Origin: Hungatella hathewayi WAL-18680 | GTDB taxonomy: Bacteria > Bacillota > Clostridia > Lachnospirales > Lachnospiraceae | Direction: 5' to 3' | NCBI RefSeq assembly: GCF_000235505.1 | Contig: NZ_JH379027.1 | Coordinates: forward strand, 1,039,569-1,103,568 | DNA: 64,000 nucleotides | Position numbers and translations under genes: made by a program | Part shown: positions 18,537-26,283 of the stretch, piece after piece | Layout: the number at the start of each line of letters is the position of its first letter | Position numbering within the stretch: position 1 is the stretch's first letter | The notes under the pieces: model-generated | Told to the model about the DNA's origin: nothing | Database searches by the model: none | The model's input: the letters and a program-made list of their open reading frames with translations, nothing else

Positions 18537-20213
18537 ATGATACAAAACATTGATTTAGCGAAGCGGCCATTTTATTTAAATCAAGATCAGGAAGCCTGGG
18601 TGAAATGCAAACTGGAGTCCATGAATGAAAGACAGAAAGTTGGACAGCTTTTTTGTTTGATGGCCGGGGAGTACAGTGAAGAAGAACTGGAAAAACTGAT
18701 AAGTGAATATTATGTTGGGGGAGTGTTATTCAGACCAATTCATACGAAGGAAGAATTACAGGCAAAGTATGAACGGTTAGACCGAATCGCACCAATTCCT
18801 CTTTTAAAGGCTGCAAATTTGGAAGAAGGAGCAGCAGGCGGGTACTTAGGAGGTACAAAATTTGCATACCAGGAAGGAATCGCTGCAACCGGCAATCCTG
18901 ATATGGCAGAAAAATTTGCAAAAGTGACAGCAAAAGAAGGTCTGGAAGCGGGAATCAACTGGACTTTTTCACCGGTTGCGGATATGGATATTAATTTTAG
19001 GAATCCTATAACCAATATTCGGACGTTTGGAAGTGATTTTGCAACGGTTAGAGATTATACCCGGATTTTTGTAGAAACGATTCAACAATATGGGATGGCG
19101 GCTTGTGCAAAACATTTTCCAGGAGACGGTGTAGATTATCGGGACCAGCATCTTCATCCAACGTATAACACCTTGTCAGCACAGGAATGGTATGATACAT
19201 ACGGTCAGATTTATCGGAATATGATAGAGGGAGATCTTCTTAGTATTATGGTTGGGCATATTGTGCAGCCGGCTGTTGAACGGGATGTGAATCCGAATTT
19301 GACAGAGGAAGAACTACTGCCAGGTTCTCTCAGCAGGGAGTTAGTAACAGGTATATTGCGCCAAAGATATCATTTCAATGGAGTGATTACGACGGATGCA
19401 ACGATTATGGGTGGATATACTATGGCCATGGAGAGAAAAAAAGCAATTCCTGCAACCATTGCGGCCGGTTGCGATATGATTGTCTTTACGCCGGATTTTT
19501 ATGTGGATTATCAATTTATGCTGAATGGTTTGAAGGATGGGAGTGTTACAAAAGAACGTCTGGATGAAGCCGTGATCAGGATTTTGGCGTTAAAAGCTAA
19601 AGTGGCGTGTGAAAATCCGGTAAAACGGATGCAAGGAAAAGAGTTTGTTTGTAGTATGAGTGATGTAGTAAAGTATACGAACGAGTGCGCCGATGAGGCA
19701 GTTACACTGGTAAAGAACCATAGAGACATTCTTCCAGTCAGACCAGGAAAATATAAAAAAGTGAAGCTCATCAATGTAGGGAAAGAAGAAACGGTAGATG
19801 GTAATTTAAGTGACATTGTATCCGATTACCTGAAAAAGGAAGGCTTGAAAGTAGAACGGTATGATCCGTATGTAGAGGAACTTCACAGTTCAATATGTGT
19901 GAAACATGATGTTTTAACGATGTATATTTGTTGTAAAGAAGCAGAAAGTAATGTGACTACTGTCAGAATATCCTGGTGTATGAAACATGCATTAGATATA
20001 CCAAGATTTGTAAATGAAGAAGACAGTGTTTTTATTGCATTTGGAAATCCGTATCTTCTCCAGGACGTTCCAAGAATTCCGGTGTTTATCAATGCATACA
20101 CAGCAACAAAAGTTACAGTAGAAGCGGCACTTGATAAAGTGTTTGGTAAAAGTGAATTTAAAGGAATAAGCCCGGTTGATCCTTTTTGTGGATTACTGGA
20201 TACCCATTTATAA
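18537..20213 (+). CDS. GH3 family glycosidase or glycoside phosphorylase
   Basis: 558-residue protein without a signal peptide, so it acts on imported substrate. The GH3 N-terminal TIM barrel is clear: AKHFPGDG (192-198) followed by the Asp203-x-His205 dyad, and the nucleophile region NGVITTDATIMGGY with Asp287. The Asp-His dyad as acid/base is the NagZ-type feature; bacterial GH3 enzymes of that type include beta-N-acetylglucosaminidases and enzymes reported to act as phosphorylases. Residues ~370-558 form the GH3 C-terminal alpha/beta-sandwich region. Located between the importer and a beta-phosphoglucomutase gene, it probably releases a sugar or sugar-1-phosphate from the imported glycoside. 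Confidence 0.85.
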   Translation: MIQNIDLAKRPFYLNQDQEAWVKCKLESMNERQKVGQLFCLMAGEYSEEELEKLISEYYVGGVLFRPIHTKEELQAKYERLDRIAPIPLLKAANLEEGAAGGYLGGTKFAYQEGIAATGNPDMAEKFAKVTAKEGLEAGINWTFSPVADMDINFRNPITNIRTFGSDFATVRDYTRIFVETIQQYGMAACAKHFPGDGVDYRDQHLHPTYNTLSAQEWYDTYGQIYRNMIEGDLLSIMVGHIVQPAVERDVNPNLTEEELLPGSLSRELVTGILRQRYHFNGVITTDATIMGGYTMAMERKKAIPATIAAGCDMIVFTPDFYVDYQFMLNGLKDGSVTKERLDEAVIRILALKAKVACENPVKRMQGKEFVCSMSDVVKYTNECADEAVTLVKNHRDILPVRPGKYKKVKLINVGKEETVDGNLSDIVSDYLKKEGLKVERYDPYVEELHSSICVKHDVLTMYICCKEAESNVTTVRISWCMKHALDIPRFVNEEDSVFIAFGNPYLLQDVPRIPVFINAYTATKVTVEAALDKVFGKSEFKGISPVDPFCGLLDTHL

Positions 20214-20228
20214 GGAGAGGAACGGCAA

Positions 20229-20864
20229 GTGAATGCAATTATTTTTGATTTAGATGGGGTTATTTGTTTTACAGATCACTATCATTTTCTGGCATGGAAA
20301 CAGATTGCTGATAGCATTGGCGTGTATTTTGATGAACAGGTCAACGACAGACTTCGTGGTGTAAGCCGTATGGATAGTCTGGATATTATTTTGGAAAAAT
20401 CAAAAATAGAATATTCTCTGGAAGAAAAAAGAATATTGGCTGAAGAAAAAAATAAAAGATATGTTCAATTATTGAATCATATTTCCACTGCAGATTTGTC
20501 TGATGAAGTGAAGGATGTACTGCAGGAATTATGTAAGCGTGGCTATAAATTGGCGATTGGCTCAAGTAGTAAAAACACAAAATACATCTTAAAGCAAATT
20601 GGATTAGAACATTATTTTGATGCCGTTAGTGATGGCACCATGATTAAGAAATCAAAACCAGATCCGGAAGTATTCTTAAAAGCGGCAGAGATGTTGCAGG
20701 AGAGACCAGAATCATGCCTGGTTGTTGAAGATGCATTAGCTGGTGTGGAAGCTGCATGGCGGGGGGGCTTTTTCAGTGCAGGAATGGGGGAAGCAGCAAC
20801 CCATAAACATGTAACTTTTCCTATAAAAAGACTTTCGGATTTATTAATTATTATGAAGGAATAG
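20229..20864 (+). CDS. pgmB: beta-phosphoglucomutase
   Basis: 211-residue HAD-family phosphomutase. The N-terminus AIIFDLDGVI has the Asp7 nucleophile and Asp9 acid/base of beta-PGM, and the cap segment LRGVSRMDSLDIIL is the family's substrate-binding signature. The motif IKKSKPDPEVFL and the Mg-binding VVEDALAGVEAA complete the fold. It converts beta-glucose-1-phosphate into glucose-6-phosphate via a 1,6-bisphosphate intermediate. It uses a GTG start after AAGGAGAGGAACGGCAA. Its presence implies that the operon yields a beta-sugar-1-phosphate. Last gene of the AT-rich block. Confidence 0.9.
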   Translation: MNAIIFDLDGVICFTDHYHFLAWKQIADSIGVYFDEQVNDRLRGVSRMDSLDIILEKSKIEYSLEEKRILAEEKNKRYVQLLNHISTADLSDEVKDVLQELCKRGYKLAIGSSSKNTKYILKQIGLEHYFDAVSDGTMIKKSKPDPEVFLKAAEMLQERPESCLVVEDALAGVEAAWRGGFFSAGMGEAATHKHVTFPIKRLSDLLIIMKE

Positions 20865-20903
20865 AGAGAGAACCGTAGAATAAACTGCTTCCAGGTAAAT
20901 TTT

Positions 20904-20932
20904 TTTGCAGGATGGGAAAAAAGTGCTATGAT
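20904..20932 (+). promoter_or_regulatory. predicted sigma-A promoter of the LysR gene
   Basis: TTTGCA (20904-20909), 17 bp, TATGAT (20927-20932), 32 bases upstream of the LysR start codon. Confidence 0.55.
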
Positions 20933-20964
20933 AAAGCAAAAGTTTAGAGACAGAGGGGTAGTTT

Positions 20965-21846
20965 ATGGAATTATTACAATTGCGGTATTTTCTCACGGCG
21001 GCGGAGTATCAGCACATGACGAAAGCGGCGGAGCATTTACAGATTGCACAGCCGGCGCTGTCGCAGGCCATTCACAGACTGGAGCATGAGCTGGGGGTGT
21101 CCCTGTTTGACAGGAAGAGCAGGAGCATTGAGCTTAACGAGTCGGGGCGGCTGTTACAGAAGCGGCTGACGCCTATCATGCGCGCGCTGGACAGGATTCC
21201 GGGGGAACTGAGAGCGGGGCAGGATGTGGCGAACCACACCATCCACTTGAAGATTCTGGCCGCGTCTACCCTGGTGACCAACTGCATTATCGCGTACCGG
21301 GCCCTGCATCCGGATGTGAATTTCCAGCTGTATCAGTCGGATACCAATGAGGATTTCGACCTCTGCGTGACGGCCATCCGCTCGGACGTGCCCTGCGAGC
21401 TGGAGGATTACAGCGTGATGCTGGAGGAGGAGTTATACCTGGCCGTTCCGGCGAAATCCCAGTACGGGGGAAGAGACTCCATCAATCTGTCGGAGACGGG
21501 AAATGACGGCTATATCTGCCTGGCCGGTTCCAGGCCCATCCGCAAGATTTGCAACAGCTATTTTGCGGAGGCGGATTTTGTGCCAAATGTGATATTTGAG
21601 AGCGATACCACGGAGTCCGTGCGGAATCTGATTGCCGCGGGGCTGGGAATCGGGTTCTGGCCCAAATATTCCTGGGGAGACATGTCCACCAAACATGTGG
21701 TGCTGCTTCCCATCAAGGACCAGGTCTGCCGCAGAAGCATTATCCTGATTCAGTCACCGAGGGGGAAACAGCATCCTATCCTTGGGGATTTCTGCAATTT
21801 TTTTGACGGAAAATGCGAAGTGGCTGTAATGTTTTTTGTCTGCTGA
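20965..21846 (+). CDS. LysR family transcriptional regulator
   Basis: 293-residue LysR-type regulator. The winged helix occupies residues 1-60 (LLQLRYFLTAAEYQHMTKAA, then AQPALSQAIHRLEHELG), and the effector domain follows. GC content returns to that of the ATP synthase region, so it is not part of the AT-rich block. It is not divergent to any gene; the pgmB gene upstream and the DUF4474 gene downstream run in the same direction, so its target is unclear. Confidence 0.85.
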   Translation: MELLQLRYFLTAAEYQHMTKAAEHLQIAQPALSQAIHRLEHELGVSLFDRKSRSIELNESGRLLQKRLTPIMRALDRIPGELRAGQDVANHTIHLKILAASTLVTNCIIAYRALHPDVNFQLYQSDTNEDFDLCVTAIRSDVPCELEDYSVMLEEELYLAVPAKSQYGGRDSINLSETGNDGYICLAGSRPIRKICNSYFAEADFVPNVIFESDTTESVRNLIAAGLGIGFWPKYSWGDMSTKHVVLLPIKDQVCRRSIILIQSPRGKQHPILGDFCNFFDGKCEVAVMFFVC

Positions 21847-21938
21847 ATGAAGGCGGGAGATTTATCCAAAGCCTTGTACACCAAATCACAATCACAGGAA
21901 TAAGTTATAGTAACAACCGTTTAAGATAGGAAGGACTT

Positions 21939-23447
21939 ATGAATTGGATTGTGATTGCTGCCATAGTTATTGTGGTGCTGATACTGGCGGCTGTTTTGAT
22001 ATGGTTTATACGGATGAGACATTTTAAACCCACCAGGGATAAAAGAGTACAGCAGGATATGCTGAATCACGACCTGAAGGAAACCGGATTTGCCTATGAG
22101 CTGAGAGGAGATTATTTTTATTCACTGATGGATTGCTGGCAGCGGGAGATGGGGTATTGCAGGCTTTACGATGAAAATGCCCATCTGTTTAACATGATTA
22201 TGGACTGCGAGCCGGTGACATTTTCCTACGGAGGAAAGAAATGGCTGATTGAGTTCTGGAAGGGGCAGTATGGAATTACCACCGGAGCGGAAATCGGGAT
22301 TTATAATACGGTGGACGGAACCGTGGATACGGAGAAGTTCCAGGGAACGTTTTATGAGGCGGCCAATGACGGGGAGAGACTTCCCATGTCGTTTGTGCTG
22401 AAGAAGAACGGGAAAACGATCATGAAGAGGAAGGACGTTCACTGGTGGCTTACCGGATTTAAGCTGGGTGAGTTTACGGAGCCGGACGCCCTGACTATGG
22501 ATATTACGATGAAGTTCCCGGACAGGGGAATGTGTTTTGCATTTGTCAACGCCCTTCAGGAGATTGGGTATCAGAAGAGAGAGTACCGGGTGCGGAGAAA
22601 TGAAGTCAGAATCCATTACGGAAGACCTCATGGGACACAGCCGCTGGCGAACAACCATTTTCAGAGAGCACTGGTCCAGCAGACTAATGAGAATAACTGC
22701 GGATTGTATCGGGTGGCGACTATCCGGTTTAAGAATACGCTGGATAAACTGGAATTTATAAAGTCGTCCGTGCCGGAATTGTATGAGATTTTTGTGAATT
22801 CGCTGTATGGGAAGGGACTGTATGATTTGTTTGGATGGCTGTTGGATTTGATTCATGGTGGACACAGACCGGAACCGCCGGTGCCGCCAGAGCCGCCGTG
22901 CCCGGAGCCACCGGAACCGCCGTGCCCGGAGCCACCGGAACCGCCGTGTCCGGAGCCACCGGAACCGCCGTGTCCGGAGCCACCGAAGCCGCCATGCCGT
23001 CCGGAGCCACCGAAGCCGCCATGCCGTCCGGAGCCGCTGTGTCGTCCGGAGCCGCTGTGTCGTCCGGAGCCGCCGTGCCGACCGGAGCCGCCGTGTCGTC
23101 CGGAACCGCCATGCCGTCCGGAACCGCCGTGTCGTCCGGAGCCGCCGTGTCGTCCGGAGCCGCCGTGCTGTTCGAGGCCGCCGCATTTCCAGGGGATGCC
23201 GTACCGCCAGTATGGTTCGGACTTACCTTTTGGGGAGGCGCAGGAGAGAGGGATGGAAAACTACCGGAATCAGGAAGACAGTCAATATATGCCGTATGTT
23301 CCGGAAACGCAGCATGTTCCAGGGGTGCCGGATTATGAGGATTACCTGAATTACAAGCATGGTACCGTAAATGACTATCCCGATATGTCTGGGCAGTTTT
23401 CCGACAGCCCACAGGAGGAAGACCAGGACAACTGGGACTTCCGGTAA
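21939..23447 (+). CDS. membrane-anchored DUF4474 protein with Cys/Pro-rich repeat tail
   Basis: 502 aa. Residues ~3-25 form a transmembrane anchor (MNWIVIAAIVIVVLILAAVL). Residues ~45-300 match the DUF4474 pattern I know from clostridia (FYSLMDCWQREMGYCRLYDE, MIMDCEPVTF, WLIEFWKGQYGITTG). Residues ~310-411 are a repeat built from CPEPPEP and then CRPEPP units, rich in Pro, Cys, Glu and Arg. The C-terminal ~90 residues are polar and Tyr/Pro/Asp-rich. The function of DUF4474 is unknown. The tail could be an extended wall-spanning or disulfide-linked rod if it is outside the membrane. The metallophosphoesterase gene starts six bases after its stop, so the two are co-expressed. Confidence 0.75.
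   Translation: MNWIVIAAIVIVVLILAAVLIWFIRMRHFKPTRDKRVQQDMLNHDLKETGFAYELRGDYFYSLMDCWQREMGYCRLYDENAHLFNMIMDCEPVTFSYGGKKWLIEFWKGQYGITTGAEIGIYNTVDGTVDTEKFQGTFYEAANDGERLPMSFVLKKNGKTIMKRKDVHWWLTGFKLGEFTEPDALTMDITMKFPDRGMCFAFVNALQEIGYQKREYRVRRNEVRIHYGRPHGTQPLANNHFQRALVQQTNENNCGLYRVATIRFKNTLDKLEFIKSSVPELYEIFVNSLYGKGLYDLFGWLLDLIHGGHRPEPPVPPEPPCPEPPEPPCPEPPEPPCPEPPEPPCPEPPKPPCRPEPPKPPCRPEPLCRPEPLCRPEPPCRPEPPCRPEPPCRPEPPCRPEPPCRPEPPCCSRPPHFQGMPYRQYGSDLPFGEAQERGMENYRNQEDSQYMPYVPETQHVPGVPDYEDYLNYKHGTVNDYPDMSGQFSDSPQEEDQDNWDFR
22870..23172 (+). repeat. in-frame coding repeat, CPEPPEP and CRPEPP units
   Basis: About 300 bases of short GC-rich tandem units encode roughly four CPEPP(E/K)P units followed by about nine CRPEP(P/L) units. 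Codons vary little between copies (mostly TGC/TGT, CGT/CGG, CCG, GAG, CCG), as expected for recent slippage expansion. Confidence 0.9.
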
Positions 23448-23453
23448 GGGGCT

Positions 23454-24347
23454 ATGAAGACTTATGAGGACAGAAGATTAAACCAGGCATCCGAGACAGC
23501 AAAGGTACTGCCATACAATGACAGTTCCAAAATCGTTCTCATGAGCGACTGCCACCGGGGCCAGGGAAACGCGGCAGACAATTTTCTGCCCAACCAGAAC
23601 CTGTTTTTCGGGGCGCTGGAGTATTACAACCAGAATGGGTTTACCTATATTGAGCTGGGAGACGGCGACGAGCTGTGGGAAAACCGCAGAATGAAACCCA
23701 TCATCGAGCTACACAGCGATGCGTTCTGGATGATGAAGCAGTTTTATGAGGACGGCCGCTTCCATATGATATATGGCAACCATGATATCATAAAAAGCAG
23801 ACAGAAATACTGGGCGAAGCATTGCACCAGTTACTACTGTGAGTGTGAGAAAAAAGAGGTCACCCTGTTTCCAGATTTGGAGGTTTTGCAGAGCATGATC
23901 CTGGAGCATGAGGAGAAGAAGCACCAGATACTGCTGCTCCACGGCCATCAGGGGGAGATACTCAACGATATGCTGTGGCCGCTGGCGAGATTCCTGGTCC
24001 GGTATGTGTGGAGAAGTCTGGAGCTGGTGGGAGTCCTTGACCCCACCAGAGCCGGCCGCTCCCACAGGGTGAAAGACCGGATTGAAAACCGCCTGGACAC
24101 TTACGCCAGAGAGCACAACCAGCTGCTCATCGCCGGCCACACCCACCGTCCCTTCTTCTCCGAGCCGGGGAACGGCCACTACTTCAACGACGGAAGCTGC
24201 GTCCATCCTAGGTGCATTACCTGTATTGAGATAGAGGACGATAAGATATCCCTGGTCAAATGGGCTGTTGCTGCAAGGGAAGACCGCTCCCTCTATGTGG
24301 CAAGAACGGTCCTGGAGGGGCCGGAGGAGATTGATAGGTATTTCTAA
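23454..24347 (+). CDS. calcineurin-like metallophosphoesterase
   Basis: 297-residue cytoplasmic-looking phosphoesterase. All five motifs are present: DCH (Asp32, His34), GDGDE around Asp70, GNHD (108-111), the HGH in LLLHGHQGE, and GHTH near residue 228, which together bind two metal ions. The sequence resembles UDP-2,3-diacylglucosamine hydrolase-like or protein-phosphatase-like members, but the organism type makes lipid A processing unlikely. It is the second gene of a two-gene unit with the DUF4474 protein. Substrate unknown. Confidence 0.85.
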   Translation: MKTYEDRRLNQASETAKVLPYNDSSKIVLMSDCHRGQGNAADNFLPNQNLFFGALEYYNQNGFTYIELGDGDELWENRRMKPIIELHSDAFWMMKQFYEDGRFHMIYGNHDIIKSRQKYWAKHCTSYYCECEKKEVTLFPDLEVLQSMILEHEEKKHQILLLHGHQGEILNDMLWPLARFLVRYVWRSLELVGVLDPTRAGRSHRVKDRIENRLDTYAREHNQLLIAGHTHRPFFSEPGNGHYFNDGSCVHPRCITCIEIEDDKISLVKWAVAAREDRSLYVARTVLEGPEEIDRYF

Positions 24348-24359
24348 ATAAATATAGTC

Positions 24360-24389
24360 AGAGGAGACGTGACTGCGTCTCCTCTATTT
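24360..24389 (+). terminator. intrinsic terminator
   Basis: AGAGGAGACG (24360-24369) pairs with CGTCTCCTCT (24376-24385) across a 6-base loop, then ATTTTG. It ends the DUF4474 and phosphoesterase unit and also lies downstream of the converging rhodanese gene. Confidence 0.8.
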
Positions 24390-24423
24390 TGAATTGAATT
24401 TCAGTTAAATTTCAGCGGGCTTT

Positions 24424-25428
24424 CTATCGTACAACCGGGTATCCATTTCCAATCCAGCTTCGGGAATCACCGTCGATTCCGCCGGACAGGGTGTAGGATT
24501 CATAGCCCAGGAAGCGGAGGATGGTCATGACCTGGGAGGATATCTGGCCGGTCTGGCTGTAAACGACGATTGGCTTGTCTGTGGGCAGGGCGGAGAGCTG
24601 GGGGCTCATGGCATCGTCGAAGGGGATGTTGAGGGCCCCTTCGATGTGGCCGGCCTGGTAGGAGGCGGCGTCGCGGACGGAGAGGAGGGTGTAGGCGCCG
24701 TCATTTGCCTTCACGGACTTTAATAAGTCGGAGGCCGGGAAGTTGAAGGAGGAGTAGGTACTCTTGGCGGAGGCGGCGAAGTAATCGCTGGCGGCCGTTA
24801 AGAGCGCCGGGGAGACGGGATAACTGCCTTCCAGAATTCCGGACTGCTCCTGGCTGGTGTGTGCGGCGGCATTGTCAGCCAGGGAGATGCCGTTGTTCCA
24901 GCCGCCGTCAATGTTGGCGGCGTTTTTGCCGGCAAGGTTTAAGATTGCAGTCACCTGGGAGCCCAGCTGGCCGGTATAGCAGTTTACATAAATCGGAACA
25001 TCGTCAGGAATCAGCTCCAAAGACTGGACGATTTCCGGCCCATAGGGAACATTGTAGGCGCCCTCCAAGTGACCGCCCTTGTAGGCGTCGAACGCGCGGA
25101 CGTCAATGAGCACCATGTTTTCGTTGAGGTCCATTTTTTGGAATACCTCTTCGGGGGTTATCATGTGGTTGTCCTCCGGCAGATTTTCAAAATACATGGA
25201 AACAGCTTCCGATACACTGGTGTCAGGCGTTTGGGGGACATCCATGGAGTCCATAGAGTCCGTCTGCATGGAATCATCGCTGGAATTGGTGGCATCGGCT
25301 GCTGCGGGAGCGTCTGTCATGGAGTCTGTCTGCATGGCATCCATTTGATTCTGACCGGATGGCATGGAGGAACAGGCACTTAAAGACAGGATTGCACCAG
25401 CAGTTAAAAGAAAATATCTCAGTTTCAT
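24424..25428 (-). CDS. lipoprotein with two rhodanese domains
   Basis: 334 aa. The signal peptide ends in LSLSAC with lipid-anchor Cys19, so the protein is outside the membrane. A Met/Asp/Ser-rich linker spans residues ~20-75. Rhodanese domain 1 (~88-185) has an active-site Cys150 in YVNCYTGQLGSQ. Domain 2 (~230-334) has Ser291 in VVYSQTGQISSQ at the same place and cannot carry a persulfide. Single-Cys tandem rhodaneses move sulfane sulfur; substrate unknown. The start at 25428 has AAGGAGGTCTAT directly upstream. Its promoter is a perfect consensus overlapped by a palindrome, so it is expected to be strongly repressed until induced. Confidence 0.82.
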   Translation of the reverse strand: MKLRYFLLTAGAILSLSACSSMPSGQNQMDAMQTDSMTDAPAAADATNSSDDSMQTDSMDSMDVPQTPDTSVSEAVSMYFENLPEDNHMITPEEVFQKMDLNENMVLIDVRAFDAYKGGHLEGAYNVPYGPEIVQSLELIPDDVPIYVNCYTGQLGSQVTAILNLAGKNAANIDGGWNNGISLADNAAAHTSQEQSGILEGSYPVSPALLTAASDYFAASAKSTYSSFNFPASDLLKSVKANDGAYTLLSVRDAASYQAGHIEGALNIPFDDAMSPQLSALPTDKPIVVYSQTGQISSQVMTILRFLGYESYTLSGGIDGDSRSWIGNGYPVVR

Positions 25429-25462
25429 ATAGACCTCCTTGTGGGTATATGTAATTAGTGAC

Positions 25463-25483
25463 ATTACAGTTCATAACTGTAAT
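25463..25483. promoter_or_regulatory. operator palindrome over the rhodanese transcription start
   Basis: A perfect inverted repeat with half-site ATTACAGTT and a 3-bp spacer (25463-25483). A third half-site TTACAGTTA lies at 25492-25500, between the -10 and -35 elements. The position implies repression. The regulator is not identified. Confidence 0.75.
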
Positions 25484-25510
25484 TATATATGTTACAGTTA
25501 AATGTGTCAA
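25482..25510 (-). promoter_or_regulatory. consensus sigma-A promoter of the rhodanese gene
   Basis: On the minus strand TTGACA (25505-25510), exactly 17 bp, TATAAT (25482-25487): all twelve hexamer bases match consensus. Confidence 0.9.
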
Positions 25511-25589
25511 GAAGTTTTTTCGCTAGTTACCGGCTGGAATATTAAAACGTATGGATCAGTGATCCTTATATACTGATTATCTGAGTCAT

Positions 25590-25632
25590 AAAAAAACAAT
25601 CGACAAGTCGTTCACACATTGACTTGTCGATT
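25590..25632 (-). terminator. terminator of the XRE gene
   Basis: A 12-bp perfect stem (25598-25609 with 25621-25632) is followed on the minus strand by a run of T residues (A-run at 25591-25596 on the plus strand). Confidence 0.85.
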
Positions 25633-25638
25633 CTTCTT

Positions 25639-26079
25639 CTATTTCCAGACCTGAGCTAAGATATCTTTTAGTACCAGCCCGGCGTCTACATCATTGTACC
25701 CGTAATTCTTTTTCAGACTGTCCAGCATTTCCCTCAGTTTAGGTGTATATTCGTTAATATCAACTTCGTTCTGATATGTGGTGAGAATGGGATATTTTTT
25801 GCCCCAGACTTTGGTCCAGTCCACTTTCTTTTCGGTCTCTTCGCTGGTGTGCTCAATGACTTGTTCGATTTCTTTTAAATCAATATCAAATTCAATCAAT
25901 TCATCCAGACTCAAATGATACAAAAGCGCCAGCTTTTTCGACTGACAGATATCCGGCAGCGTTTCGTCTGTTTCCCAGTTCGAAATCGTCTGTCTGCTCA
26001 CGCCCAGCTTCTCAGCCACTTCCTCCTGGGATAATCCATTCTTTTTCCTTGCTTGAAATAAACTGTTTCCTAAATTCAT
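25639..26079 (-). CDS. XRE family helix-turn-helix regulator
   Basis: 146 aa. Residues ~3-60 form a Cro/C1-type helix-turn-helix (LFQARKKNGLSQEEVAEKLG, SRQTISNWETDETLPD). The C-terminal ~80 residues are charged with no recognised domain. The start at 26079 follows GAGAGGTGACGCTT; a GTG three codons upstream overlaps that site. It is divergent from eutH with 204 bases between the start codons, so eutH is a possible target. It has its own terminator and is separate from the rhodanese gene downstream. Confidence 0.85.
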   Translation of the reverse strand: MNLGNSLFQARKKNGLSQEEVAEKLGVSRQTISNWETDETLPDICQSKKLALLYHLSLDELIEFDIDLKEIEQVIEHTSEETEKKVDWTKVWGKKYPILTTYQNEVDINEYTPKLREMLDSLKKNYGYNDVDAGLVLKDILAQVWK

Positions 26080-26223
26080 AAGCGTCACCTCTCTGTTTGG
26101 TATAAAGTAAGTATAGAGGCTGCCGGTGAGAAAATCTACCCATTATGTTTTGCAGTTTTGCAATTGTTTTTAACATGATTTGATAGTTCAAATTTCTTTG
26201 TCGTATTTCATCATTTTTTTCTG

Positions 26224-26252
26224 TTGAGAAATTCAATCAATACCTATATAAT
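26224..26252 (+). promoter_or_regulatory. sigma-A promoter of eutH
   Basis: TTGAGA (26224-26229), 17 bp, TATAAT (26247-26252), about 30 bases before the eutH start. Confidence 0.75.
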
Positions 26253-26283
26253 AAAACCATTATGCACAAAAGAGGAGAGAGCC

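Noticed and set aside
22862-23180. CRISPR-like array at the tandem repeat
   Set aside because: Units are short, in frame and without unique spacers; it is a coding repeat.
22122-23412. Long Arg-rich and Ala/Thr-rich frames over the proline repeat on both strands
   Set aside because: Repeat DNA keeps all frames open. The DUF4474 frame has a ribosome site, a membrane anchor and a recognisable domain; the others have none.
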